Source: Couchioplanes azureus
Lineage (GTDB): Bacteria > Actinomycetota > Actinomycetes > Mycobacteriales > Micromonosporaceae
Assembly (NCBI RefSeq): GCF_014648355.1
Contig: NZ_BMQY01000001.1
Coordinates: forward strand, 1,194,233 to 1,258,232
DNA length: 64,000 bases
Direction of reading: 5' to 3'
This document shows positions 50,966 through 59,327 of this stretch, piece by piece. The notes below the pieces were generated by a model. It made no database searches and was not told where the DNA came from. It was given only the letters and a program-made list of their open reading frames with translations. Each line of letters begins with the position of its first letter. The first letter of the stretch is position 1. The position numbers were made by a program, and so were the translations under genes.

Positions 50966-52180
50966 ATGACCACCGCAATCGAGGAGCTCGACCTTTCTAT
51001 GGGCTCCTACGTCAAGGGCATTACTCTTGACGATCACACCTTCCTGGCCACGACCAACTTCAGACAGGTCAAGACAATCACCCGCGACCCGGTCCTACTG
51101 CAGCCGAACGCCAGGCGCGGTGTTGCCGACGTCGACGAGCTCGAGCACGAGCAGTCGATCCATGAGTTGATCCAGCGTGCGCTCAGCAGTGGCAAGAAGG
51201 CCAACGTACCCAAGTACCGGGCCTACATCGAACGACTGGTGCAGGGCAACATCGGAGTACTGCCTCCGATGCACCTGTGGTCCGGCGATCTGATGAAGGT
51301 CATCAACACCGGCGGCAACACATACATCGTCGTGCCCAACGGCGAGCGGCTGCTGGCGATCGATGGCGAGACCCAGCTGACCGCGCACTACGCGCTCGGC
51401 AACGCCGCGGCCGTCCCCGCAGAGGTGAAGGAAAAGCATCGGAGGCTGCCACTGGCGGCCGTCATTCACCACGGAATCGACATCCGCGCCGCCCGGCAGT
51501 ACTTCTACGATCTCAACGTTCTGGCCGTTCGCCCCAATACCAGTCTCAGCCTGTCAATGGATGCCCGAGATCCGATCATGCAGGTCGTCGGGGATGTCGA
51601 ATCCGGGATTCCCTTCCTGCACGGCCGGGTGGATCGACAGGCCCGGCAGCTGACGAAGAAGAGCGCGAAGGTCGTCACCTTGCAGGCGCTCCGGCAGATG
51701 GTGATCAATGTGGCCAAGGGCAAGAGCGGTATCCAGTATGGCGCTCGGCCGGCCCCCCTCGAAGACGTTGACATGCCTGAACTGACCACTGTCGCAGGAG
51801 AATGGATCGGCGCTTTCTTCAACACCTTTGAGCGTGAAATCACCAACCGGGAAGAGTTCCTGGCCGCTACCGGACCGGTCCTCGCCGCCGTTGGCGCCAT
51901 GGGCCATGACCTGCTCAAGACGCCGGATTACACCCGCGGTCAGCGCATGACCACCATGCTTGAGTCCCTGCGCGCCGTCGACTGGGCTAAGGGCAACCAC
52001 TGGGACGGCATCGCTGGCGGTTACACCTTGACGGGCGCCTTCTCGGTGAAGGGCACCAAGGAGGTCGCGTACGCGGTGTACAACGCGTTGACCAACGTCG
52101 AGAGTGGAGCTTACCACCGTGTCCGCCGCAGTACGGCTTCGATTTCGCCGGCGCCAGTCTCGGCATCTGCGACTGCCTGA
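50966..52180 (+). CDS. DndB/DGQHR-domain-like protein, orphan
   Basis: 404 residues from the ATG at 50966 (GAAGGGG upstream). It has the DndB/DGQHR signature near residue 130 (VVPNGERLLAIDGETQLTAH), an adjoining LPLAAVIHHGIDIRAARQYF and FYDLNVLAVRPNTSLSLSMD. In phosphorothioation systems DndB represses the dnd operon and senses DNA modification; related DGQHR proteins occur in defence islands. No dndA, C, D or E gene is in the window. It stands alone within the tRNA-Arg island, divergent from the restriction operon. Confidence 0.8.
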   Translation: MTTAIEELDLSMGSYVKGITLDDHTFLATTNFRQVKTITRDPVLLQPNARRGVADVDELEHEQSIHELIQRALSSGKKANVPKYRAYIERLVQGNIGVLPPMHLWSGDLMKVINTGGNTYIVVPNGERLLAIDGETQLTAHYALGNAAAVPAEVKEKHRRLPLAAVIHHGIDIRAARQYFYDLNVLAVRPNTSLSLSMDARDPIMQVVGDVESGIPFLHGRVDRQARQLTKKSAKVVTLQALRQMVINVAKGKSGIQYGARPAPLEDVDMPELTTVAGEWIGAFFNTFEREITNREEFLAATGPVLAAVGAMGHDLLKTPDYTRGQRMTTMLESLRAVDWAKGNHWDGIAGGYTLTGAFSVKGTKEVAYAVYNALTNVESGAYHRVRRSTASISPAPVSASATA

Positions 52181-52662
52181 ATCTGACTGAAATTCGACAT
52201 GCGGCGGCCGAAGGCGGCCGCCGCATGTGCGTTTCATGGCCGCTAGATCAACGCTATCCCGTCGCCTTCGACCCCGCCTCTGGGAGCAGGCCGGCGCTGG
52301 CGCCCACCACGTCGAGGCGTCCTTGACGCCGGGCTGGCGGACGGCGGCGGAGGTCTGCTCGGCTTGCCCGGACCGGCGGGGTGGCGGCCACCTCGGACCC
52401 GGAACGTCCCCGCCCGAGTCGCAGTAACCGGTCTCCGAAGTGCCCGGAACGCCCGCCCCGGCCCGGGCGCAGGACGAGTTCGCCCGTGTCGAGGAGTTCC
52501 TGTTCGAAGAACACCGCTGGGAGGCGCTGCAGCAGGCGTCTGCACCCCCGCGGGAATCCGTTGAGCACCGGGCGGCGGATCTTGTATCGACCTGGTGGAA
52601 CCGACCTCTCTCGTCGATCAGACAGGCTGGCGCCGGCATGCCGTCCCGCGCCCAGCGAAGGC
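52181..52662. other. Stretch without a confident gene
   Basis: About 480 bp. A plus-strand frame starting GTG at 52441 contains a protein-like DEFARVEEFLFEEHRWEALQ but has no ribosome site and runs into antisense of the next gene; it may be a fragment. GCGGCGGCCTTCGGCCGCCGC-like inverted sequence at about 52202-52223 could terminate the DndB-like gene. Confidence 0.45.
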
Positions 52663-53121
52663 TCAGCTTCCCACGCGTGGGACGCGCGGGAGCACCTTGC
52701 CCGACGCCTGGGAGGGGCCCATCTTGTCGTTGCCGCCGAATGTGACGGTGATGCGAAGGCCCTTGTTGCCACCTGCCGCCGGCACGTTTCCGGAAATCCA
52801 GCACGTGTGCATGTTGGTGAGGTGCTTTTTCATGATGGAGAGGCGCTTCTTCCCGACCACCGCGCCGTCGCGGCGAACGACGGCCACGATGCTGCCGTGA
52901 CAGGCGGCCTTCCTGGACACGCTACGGGGAACGATGATTTCGCTCTTGAGAACGACCGCCCCACGAGAGAAGTAGGCGCTCTCGATCCGGATGTCGCTCA
53001 TGGGCTTCTCGTCGCCACGGGCGGGAGACGTGTCGGCGGCCTGGGCGGCACCCGCCGGCACCAGCCCGAGAACCGCACCCGCGATGAGGCTGCACGCGGC
53101 CATGAGGGTTGTCCTGTTCAT
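52663..53121 (-). CDS. Secreted protein of unknown function
   Basis: 152 residues from the ATG at 53121. Signal peptide about 1-31 (MNRTTLMAACSLIAGAVLGL, ending AAQAAD). The mature part is beta-rich and basic (RIESAYFSRGAVVLKSEIIV; CHGSIVAVVRRDGAVVGKKR), with two cysteines (one in CHGSIV, one in MHTCWISG) that may pair. No family is recognised. A TAGTGC hexamer lies 4 bases before the ATG and there is no ribosome site, so the transcript may be nearly leaderless. Confidence 0.65.
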   Translation of the reverse strand: MNRTTLMAACSLIAGAVLGLVPAGAAQAADTSPARGDEKPMSDIRIESAYFSRGAVVLKSEIIVPRSVSRKAACHGSIVAVVRRDGAVVGKKRLSIMKKHLTNMHTCWISGNVPAAGGNKGLRITVTFGGNDKMGPSQASGKVLPRVPRVGS

Positions 53122-53200
53122 GGATGCACTATCGGCACCATCCATCGCCAACTTGAGAGCTCGATTACGTGGAGGTCACGGGCTGGCCGAGGGCCTGCGT

Positions 53201-53605
53201 TCAACCTGCTTGCGCGGCGGGTGCTGTCAGGCCGCCCTCTTCGATGGCGCGTGGCGGTACGGGGGTCGCTCTTGATGCGGCCGACCTTGCGACCAGCTCC
53301 CCCTGCTGCGGAAGGCACGCAGCGGCTGTGCCGATCACGTTGAGCAGGATGGCGTCGTTGAAGAAGCGGGCGCCGGCCTTCTCGTGTGCCGCGACGGTCA
53401 GCGGGACGAGGCCGCGGAGCATGCCGGCGGAGTTGCGGACCTCTCCGATGACCCCGGTGGCGAACCGGTCAGCGGCCAGCCGTTCGACGGTGGCGGTGAT
53501 GAGCTGCTGGTATGTCGTCTTGGAGGCGGGCCAGCGCATCGAAGACAGAGCGGCCGGGTCGCCGGAGTAGCGCTCAAGGTTGCGGTACGGCGGACAGGTG
53601 AAGAC
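53201..53605 (-). pseudogene. Fragment of a DNA methylase gene
   Basis: A piece containing VFTCPPYRNLERYSGDPA (the CPPY catalytic motif of an amino-methyltransferase), then TYQQLITATVERLAADRFAT, GVIGEVRNSAGMLRGLVPLT and HEKAGARFFNDAILLNVIGT. This is the C-terminal part of methylases common in actinophages and conjugative elements. The SAM-binding N-terminal half is missing, and the last 30-40 residues are replaced by unrelated sequence. It lies 170 bp from tRNA-Arg, as expected of leftover element DNA. Confidence 0.65.
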
Positions 53606-53736
53606 GTGCCAAGACCAGCAGGCGCAGAAACCAAGCAGTTGAGATCGATCGGTAGCGATCACACACTTTCGGTTTCTGCTGCCAATTCTGCTACCCGAGA
53701 CCATCCAGCTCCCACTACTGGCCCAGCCTCAACGAC

Positions 53737-53769
53737 AAACGGCCTCCCACCTGCGGTAGGAGGCCGTTT
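53737..53769 (-). terminator. Terminator of tRNA-Arg
   Basis: Arms 53737-53751 and 53755-53769 form a 15-bp stem with one mismatch and a 3-nt loop. On the minus strand it lies 8 bases past the tRNA 3' end and is followed by GTTTGTCGTT. Confidence 0.75.
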
Positions 53770-53777
53770 CTGTCTTG

Positions 53778-53850
53778 CGCGCCCGAAGGGACTCGAACCC
53801 CTAACCTTCTGATCCGTAGTCAGATGCTCTATCCATTGAGCTACGGGCGC
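53778..53850 (-). tRNA. tRNA-Arg (anticodon ACG)
   Basis: The minus strand folds into a full cloverleaf: acceptor GCGCCCG/CGGGCGC, D-arm GCTC/GAGC, anticodon stem TCTGA/TCAGA with loop CTACGGA (anticodon ACG), and T-arm with TTCGAGT. CCA is not encoded. It is a frequent integration target; a partial copy of its 3' half lies at 45571-45605. Confidence 0.96.
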
Positions 53851-53886
53851 TCGGTGCTTCGCCAGCATACACACCGGCTCGACACG

Positions 53887-53977
53887 CGGAGACTCCGGGA
53901 TTCGAACCCGGGAGGGGGTATAAGCCCCCAACCGCATTAGCAGTGCGGCGCCATAGACCAGACTAGGCGAAGTCTCC
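53887..53977 (-). tRNA. tRNA-Ser (anticodon GCT)
   Basis: Class II tRNA on the minus strand: acceptor GGAGACT/AGTCTCC, anticodon loop CTGCTAA (GCT), long variable arm GGGGGC/ACCCCC region, and T-arm GGGTTCGAATCCC. It is 36 bp from tRNA-Arg on the same strand, so probably co-transcribed. Confidence 0.96.
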
Positions 53978-54116
53978 CCGGTGGCTTCAGGCCACCGACC
54001 GTCGAGGATACCGGACGGCCCGAGGCCCCGGCAAAGAGGATCCCCTCCGCGCGCCGCGCCGGTCGGGGCGTCTTTCCATCGGTGAAACCGCCGCGGCCAG
54101 GATAGGCTGCGACGGC

Positions 54117-55850
54117 ATGGAGGAGAACCAGCCGCCCCCGCGCCGCGAGCGGACGCCTCGACCCGCGTTCAGCACGTCTGAGCAGGCCGAGTCCTCCTCG
54201 CCGCCGGCCCGCAAACCCCGCACATCGCCGCCCTCGGTGACCTTTCGGCCGCCGGCTGCCGGCGATTCTCCAGGTACGGGCACACGACCCCCAGAAGCAG
54301 ACGCGCCTTTCAGCCCCCAGGGCCAGACCCCGCCCCGGTCCCGCGAGCAATCTCCCCCCACCCGCAAGCGCACCCCGGCCAAGAAGGCACCCGCGAAGAA
54401 GGCGGCGCCCGCCTCGACCGACCCGACCGTGACGAAGGCAACTCCCGTGAAGAACGCGCCGCGCAAGAAGGCACCGGCCAAGAAGGTCGCCGCCGCCAGG
54501 GAGACCACGCCTCGCAAGGCGGTCGCCCAGGAGACCGCCCCGCTCGAGGCTGCCGACTCCCCGAAGGCCACATCGCCCCAGGCCGCCGACGTGGCGCCCG
54601 AGACCGCCGACCCGGCGCCCAAGACCGCCGACGCGCCGGGAACGGCCAGGAAGGCGGCGCCGCGGAAGGCCGGCCCCGCCAAGAAGGCCGAGCCCCTCAA
54701 GAAGGCGGTCAAGGCCGCGGCTGCCGAGATCGCACCGGCCGTCGTCGAGCCGGACGTGACCACGGTCCCGGACGAGCCCAACCCGTCCGCCGACGAGCAG
54801 GCCGCGGCAGGCACGCAGACGCCGGAAAAGGCGCACACACAAGCAACCGGCCAGGCCGCGGTAACGGGTCAGGCCGCCGTGACGGGCCAGGCCGCGGCGG
54901 AGGAGGCGGCCGCGGTGGATTCCCGCGCGGCTTCCCGGGACGGGGCCGGGGGGACAACCCCGGCTGCCGAGCCCCCGGCTACGGCCCCGGGGCAGCCGGG
55001 GGCTGCCGCCCCCGTGCATTCGACCTTTCCCTCCCGGCCGGAGGAATCGACGGACACGGAGTCCGCCAAGCCCGCAGCCACCCCACCGGCGACAGGACAA
55101 CGGACGCCCGCAACGGGCGCGGCGGCAACTGAAACCCGCGCAACGCGCCCCCCGGTAACGGAGCAACGGACGCCCGCGGCGCGCCCGGCGGCGGCAGAAC
55201 ACCGCACCCCCGCGGCGGCAGAACTGCGGAACGAGGCGTGGGCGCGGCTGCTGGCCGACCCGGGCCACTCGCCCGAGCTGCTCGCCCTCGCCGCCGTGCA
55301 GACGATCGGCCCGCGTGCCGCGGAGTGGGCCGAGCGGACCCGTACCGCCTACCCCGCCGCGACTCCGGACGGGATCGCCCGCCTCGCCGTGGCCCGGTTC
55401 ACCCGCTTCGGCAGCGTGAACAGCGTCTTCGCCGCGGTCGCCGGTTCGTACGCCCCGCTCGCCCTGCTCGGTGCCGCGGCGTTGACGCAGGCCGAGCTGG
55501 CGCTGCACGTGGCCGCCGCGTACGGGATCGATCCGGCGGATCCCGCGCGGGCCGCGGACCTGTTGGTGATGACGCGGGTGCACCCGGATCGGGAGGAGGC
55601 CGAGGCGGCGCTGACCTCGGCGCAGGGGCGCCGCGACGAGGGCCCCGGCCTGGCCGATGCGGTCCGGCGGCTGGGTCGCATGGTCGGCCCGCACGCCGGC
55701 GGCTGGGCGGCGTTGCGCGCGGCGAACCGGCTCTTTCCCGGCACCAGCCTGCTCGCCGCGGTGCTGGCCGGGCGTGCGGCCGCGGAAACCATCGGCGCTC
55801 GGGCCACGCTCTTCTACCGGACCGCGGGCGCCGCCGACGTAGCACGTTAG
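54117..55850 (+). CDS. Lys/Ala/Pro-rich protein with a C-terminal helical domain
   Basis: 577 residues. Residues 1-375 are low-complexity, rich in Lys, Ala, Pro and Thr, with histone-H1-like repeats (RKRTPAKKAPAKKAAPAS; APRKKAPAKKVAAARE) that would bind nucleic acid. Residues 376-577 form a compact, hydrophobic, Ala-rich helical domain (ELRNEAWARLLADPGHSPEL; FTRFGSVNSVFAAVAGSYAP; AANRLFPGTSLLAAVLAGRA), vaguely like EcsC-type proteins. A duplicated GQAAVTGQAAVT motif lies at about 242-253. The start is the ATG at 54117. No partner gene; the role is unknown. Confidence 0.75.
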   Translation: MEENQPPPRRERTPRPAFSTSEQAESSSPPARKPRTSPPSVTFRPPAAGDSPGTGTRPPEADAPFSPQGQTPPRSREQSPPTRKRTPAKKAPAKKAAPASTDPTVTKATPVKNAPRKKAPAKKVAAARETTPRKAVAQETAPLEAADSPKATSPQAADVAPETADPAPKTADAPGTARKAAPRKAGPAKKAEPLKKAVKAAAAEIAPAVVEPDVTTVPDEPNPSADEQAAAGTQTPEKAHTQATGQAAVTGQAAVTGQAAAEEAAAVDSRAASRDGAGGTTPAAEPPATAPGQPGAAAPVHSTFPSRPEESTDTESAKPAATPPATGQRTPATGAAATETRATRPPVTEQRTPAARPAAAEHRTPAAAELRNEAWARLLADPGHSPELLALAAVQTIGPRAAEWAERTRTAYPAATPDGIARLAVARFTRFGSVNSVFAAVAGSYAPLALLGAAALTQAELALHVAAAYGIDPADPARAADLLVMTRVHPDREEAEAALTSAQGRRDEGPGLADAVRRLGRMVGPHAGGWAALRAANRLFPGTSLLAAVLAGRAAAETIGARATLFYRTAGAADVAR

Positions 55851-55973
55851 CCACCCAGCCCGGGAAAAGTAATCGACGGACGGCCTAATCCGTACGGGTG
55901 GCTTCAAGCCCAGGCACATCAGGACCTTTTCGGGCAAGCGACGCGCCGAGTGTCGGCAATTGTGCGGTCTAAG

Positions 55974-55990
55974 TCGCACTTAGGGTGCGA
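55974..55990 (+). promoter_or_regulatory. Dyad upstream of the globin-reductase gene
   Basis: TCGCAC (55974-55979) and GTGCGA (55985-55990) are inverted around a 5-bp spacer, 33 bp before the ATG at 56024. The location suits an operator; the regulator is unknown. Confidence 0.4.
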
Positions 55991-56023
55991 TGCGTTACCT
56001 TCCGCGCTGGCGACCCTAAGGGC

Positions 56024-57136
56024 ATGGGAGACCTCGCACGTTTGCTCAAGGAGAGCTGGAGCCTCGTCGAGGAGCATCAGGACAAGGTCGCCGGTTATTT
56101 CTATGCGCGCATCTTCCTGTCGCACCCGGATCTGCGAGACCTGTTCCCCGTGCACATGGATGTTCAGCGTGCGCGCCTGCTCGGGGCCATCGTCACGGCG
56201 GTGCAGACGCTCGAGGATCCGGAGAGGTTCGACGACTACCTGCGTGCCCTGGGCCGTGATCATCGGAAGTTCCACGTGGAACCGCAGCACTACGAGGTCG
56301 TAGGGGGCGCGTTGATCGAGGCCATGCGGCATTTCGCCGGGGAGCAGTGGGGCGTCGAGTACGACCAGGCATGGGCCGACGCGTACGCGGTCATCGCCTC
56401 CAAGATGCTCGCCGGGGCCGAGGCCGACACCAATCCGCCGTACTGGCACGCCGAGGTCATCGCGCACGAGCGCCGCGGCAACGACATCGCCGTCTTCACC
56501 GTGATGCCGCTGCAGCCGCTGGAGTTCCGCGCGGGCCAGTACCTCAGCCTGGAGTGCCCGCGCTTCCAACCCCGGCTGTGGCGCACCTATTCACCGGCCA
56601 ACGCGCCCCGGCGCGACAACACCCTGGAGTTCCACGTACGCGCGATCGGCGCCGGCTGGGTCTCCAGCGCGTTGGTCCGCCGGCTCGAGGTCGGCGACAT
56701 GATCAAGCTGGCCGCGCCGATGGGTTCCATGAACCTGGACCGGCGCTCGACCCGGGACGCCGTGTTCGTCGCCGGCGGGACCGGACTGGCCCCGATCAAG
56801 TCCCTGCTCGAGGAGCTCACCCGATACAACCGCACCCGCTGGGTGCACGTCTTCTTCGGCGCCCGCAACCGCGACGACCTGTACGACCTGGCCGAGCTCA
56901 ACCGCCTGGCCGCCCGCTATCCCTGGCTCTCTGTGGTCACCGCGTGCAGTGACGACCCCACCTTCCCGGGCGAGCAGGGCAACATCTCCGACGTCGTCGG
57001 CCGCTACGGTCCCTGGAACGAGCACGACTTCTTCGTCTCCGGCTCGGGCCCGATGGTCAAGGCGACCCTGAAGACCCTGGCCGAGCTGCAGGTTCCCTCC
57101 ATCCGCATCAAGTACGACAGCTTCTCGGACGCCTAG
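56024..57136 (+). CDS. Flavohaemoglobin-like globin/FAD-NAD reductase
   Basis: 370 residues from the ATG at 56024. Residues about 1-140 are a globin (FYARIFLSHPDLRDLFPVHM with the B10 Tyr; HVEPQHYEVVGGALIEAM with the proximal His). Residues about 145-245 are the FAD domain (LWRTYSPANAP). Residues 250-370 are the NAD(P) domain (AVFVAGGTGLAPIKSLLEEL; DFFVSGSGPMVK). This is the layout of NO dioxygenases (Hmp-like), which turn NO plus O2 into nitrate; reduced activity with peroxides is also known. It converges on the deformylase gene with 2 bp between stops. Confidence 0.92.
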   Translation: MGDLARLLKESWSLVEEHQDKVAGYFYARIFLSHPDLRDLFPVHMDVQRARLLGAIVTAVQTLEDPERFDDYLRALGRDHRKFHVEPQHYEVVGGALIEAMRHFAGEQWGVEYDQAWADAYAVIASKMLAGAEADTNPPYWHAEVIAHERRGNDIAVFTVMPLQPLEFRAGQYLSLECPRFQPRLWRTYSPANAPRRDNTLEFHVRAIGAGWVSSALVRRLEVGDMIKLAAPMGSMNLDRRSTRDAVFVAGGTGLAPIKSLLEELTRYNRTRWVHVFFGARNRDDLYDLAELNRLAARYPWLSVVTACSDDPTFPGEQGNISDVVGRYGPWNEHDFFVSGSGPMVKATLKTLAELQVPSIRIKYDSFSDA

Positions 57137-57138
57137 GC

Positions 57139-59007
57139 CTAGTAGATCCACGGCCGGCCGGTCTGGCCGTACTCCTCCACCGGCACGAGCGTGGCGTCCG
57201 TGGCCATCCGGTCCACGTACAACCGGCCCTCCAGGTGGTCTATCTCGTGGCTGACCAGGCGGGCCATCGCCCGCTCGAAGGAGGTGATCACCCTTGTCCC
57301 GTCGTACCGGGCGTGTTCCACGTCGACCCGCAGCGGCCGGATGACCAGCCCGCGGTAGTCGAAGAAGGACAGGCATCCCTCGTACTGCTCGTCGGCGTCG
57401 CCGGACTCGTCGACGACCCGGGGGTTCAGCAGGATGACCGGTTCGGCGCCGCGCTCGGGCGGGCGTACCACGGCCGCGGCGACCGGCATGCCGATCTGCG
57501 GTGCGGCCAGCCCGACTCCCTTGCTGAAGTCGTGCACTGCCTCGAGGCGATCCAAGGAGGCCCGCAGGGCGTCGACGGCCTCGCGGGCGTCATCCTCCTC
57601 GCGGGGTAGCTGGAAATGCCGGGCGCGCTGGCGCAGGAGGTCCGCGCCGCGCTGCACGATGCCTAGTCCGCGCATACGCTGGCTCGCTCTCAGCTCGTGG
57701 CCGTTCTTCTCGGCCCGGGCCTGTCCGCCGGCATGGCTCCGCACCGAACCCTGCACCGCCGGCATCCGCACCGGACCGTGTGCCCCCGCGCCCTGCCCAG
57801 GGCCGTATGCCCCGCCGCCCTGCCCAGGGCCGTACGCCCCCGCGCCCGGCCCGGGGCCGTGTTCTTCCCCGTGCTGCCCAGGGCCGTATGCCCCCGCGCT
57901 CTGTGCCACACCGGCCGAGACCGGTATCCCTTCGCCGAACGTCCCGGGCACCCCGTCGTGGGAGACCCACGCCCGCACACCGTCGTGGGTGGAGGTCGCC
58001 GGCGCGGCGACGTCCCGCGTGGACGGCGCCGGCACCTCGCCACGGGGCGCGGCACCGTCGCCCGACCCCGGTGCGGACTCTCCGCGGAAGCGCCACTCCA
58101 GGCGGTAGCGGGCGTTCAGCAGGGGCGCGTCGGTCGACCACTCGAAGACGGCACGCTCGGCGTCGTTGTGACGTTCAAGCGGCGTCCGTACGGGTACCTC
58201 AGCGGCCAGGGACGTCTCCACACCCCACACCTGCGGCTCGAACTCGACCGGGAAGTTCAGCCGTACGGTGAGATTGCGGGTGGGCAGGCGCACGGCCCGC
58301 TGGAACCACTGGCCCCACTTCTCCTCGCCGACCGTGTAGGCGTACTCGATCGTCGTCCGCTCTCCCGGATAGAGGGGGAACTGGCCGTGATCGTTCGCGA
58401 ACAGCAGCCAGACCTCCTTGGCCGCGTCCCGGTCGAGCTTGAGCCGCCAGTGCATCGGTTCGGCCGCGCCCCCCTCGCCCGCGACGGCCCTCAGGTCCAT
58501 CTCCTCGAAGCTCAGCGGATGCTGCCGGTGGTGACGGTTGGAGCCGGCCGGGTCGTGCGGGTACCGGTCCACCGCGATCTTGACCAGGTACCGGGTGACC
58601 GGCTCGACACCGGCGTTGTAGAGCGCGCGCCGGATCCGGCAGCGGTAGGCCCCGTCGGTGTACGTGAGCTCGGCGACCTCCTGTTCGACGATGAGCCCGG
58701 TGCCGGGCGGCATCCACTGCACCGGCACGGGAGGGTCGCGGTGCAGCGCCGCACCGCGAGCGTGACGCAGTTCGTCGTACTCCTGGAATCGCTGCCAGAT
58801 CGCACCCCCCGCGGCCAGGACCGCTTCGGCGCGTCTGGCGAAGTCCTCGGTGGGTTTGTGCCGGCGTCCCTCGACATGGCTGACGTAGGAAGGGTCGAAG
58901 CCCATCCGGGCGGCGAGCTGCTTCTTTGTCATCCCGCGTTCGACCCGCCATTGCGCAAGCGCCGACACGAACTGGTCGGCGGCCCTCTCGACTGGCGAGG
59001 TGGTCAT
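57139..59007 (-). CDS. XRE-HTH / peptide deformylase fusion
   Basis: 622 residues from the ATG at 59007 (AGGGGA upstream). N-terminal XRE helix-turn-helix (LAQWRVERGMTKKQLAARMG, FDPSYVSHVEGRRHKP). A middle beta-rich region of about 240 residues lacks a recognised family. A Gly/Pro/Tyr low-complexity linker (about 370-412) follows. The C-terminal peptide deformylase is complete: GVGLAAPQIGMPVAA, YEGCLSFFDYRG and SHEIDHLEGRLYVDR, with the Cys and two His metal ligands and the catalytic Glu. Deformylases normally are single-domain housekeeping enzymes of 160-200 residues, so the DNA-binding fusion is unusual. Confidence 0.88.
   Translation of the reverse strand: MTTSPVERAADQFVSALAQWRVERGMTKKQLAARMGFDPSYVSHVEGRRHKPTEDFARRAEAVLAAGGAIWQRFQEYDELRHARGAALHRDPPVPVQWMPPGTGLIVEQEVAELTYTDGAYRCRIRRALYNAGVEPVTRYLVKIAVDRYPHDPAGSNRHHRQHPLSFEEMDLRAVAGEGGAAEPMHWRLKLDRDAAKEVWLLFANDHGQFPLYPGERTTIEYAYTVGEEKWGQWFQRAVRLPTRNLTVRLNFPVEFEPQVWGVETSLAAEVPVRTPLERHNDAERAVFEWSTDAPLLNARYRLEWRFRGESAPGSGDGAAPRGEVPAPSTRDVAAPATSTHDGVRAWVSHDGVPGTFGEGIPVSAGVAQSAGAYGPGQHGEEHGPGPGAGAYGPGQGGGAYGPGQGAGAHGPVRMPAVQGSVRSHAGGQARAEKNGHELRASQRMRGLGIVQRGADLLRQRARHFQLPREEDDAREAVDALRASLDRLEAVHDFSKGVGLAAPQIGMPVAAAVVRPPERGAEPVILLNPRVVDESGDADEQYEGCLSFFDYRGLVIRPLRVDVEHARYDGTRVITSFERAMARLVSHEIDHLEGRLYVDRMATDATLVPVEEYGQTGRPWIY
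57775..57897 (-). repeat. GAYGPGQ-coding tandem repeats in the fusion linker
   Basis: Imperfect 24-30-bp repeats (plus strand CCCAGGGCCGTA recurs at about 57796, 57826 and 57880) encode AYGPGQGG/AG units. This is a likely slippage-prone, disordered linker between the sensor-like region and the deformylase. Confidence 0.7.
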
Positions 59008-59198
59008 CACGGATGTCCCCTTTGCGACAGGAATTTCAGTGTCCACGCCTTCCGGTGTCCGCATGGGGCAAGTAGCGCGTTGCCGACAGATGCCTTGACG
59101 AAAGCGGCAACGTCGCAACGCTCCGTTAGGTCACCCTTGCTCGGGGTATTGGCCCGAAGAACACCTGCCTGTGACCCCGGTTCCCGGCCGCTCCTAGG

Positions 59199-59217
59199 CA
59201 TGGTTAGGCTAGCCTTA
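59199..59217 (+). promoter_or_regulatory. DtxR/IdeR-type iron box
   Basis: The core GGTTAGGCTAGCCTTA matches the iron-box consensus GGTTAGGCTAACCTAA at 14 of 16 positions. It lies about 110 bp before the FhuF-like gene, so iron-dependent repression is expected. Apart from this the 59008-59327 spacer shows nothing notable. Confidence 0.7.
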
Positions 59218-59327
59218 ATCGGGTACGGTGGGTCGTCCTGACAAGCGAGGCCCTCTGCGGCGACGGGCGAGGTGACAGCGGTGATCCGGCGGATGACGTT
59301 CTGCTCCCACCGGACTGGCGGCCGCCC

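Noticed and set aside
50966..52180. DNA phosphorothioation (dnd) gene cluster
   Set aside because: Only a DndB-like gene is present; no DndA, C, D or E homologue exists in the window.
52441..52745. Plus-strand frame with a protein-like start (DEFARVEEFLFEEHRWEALQ)
   Set aside because: No ribosome site, no domain, and its end overlaps the secreted-protein gene on the other strand.
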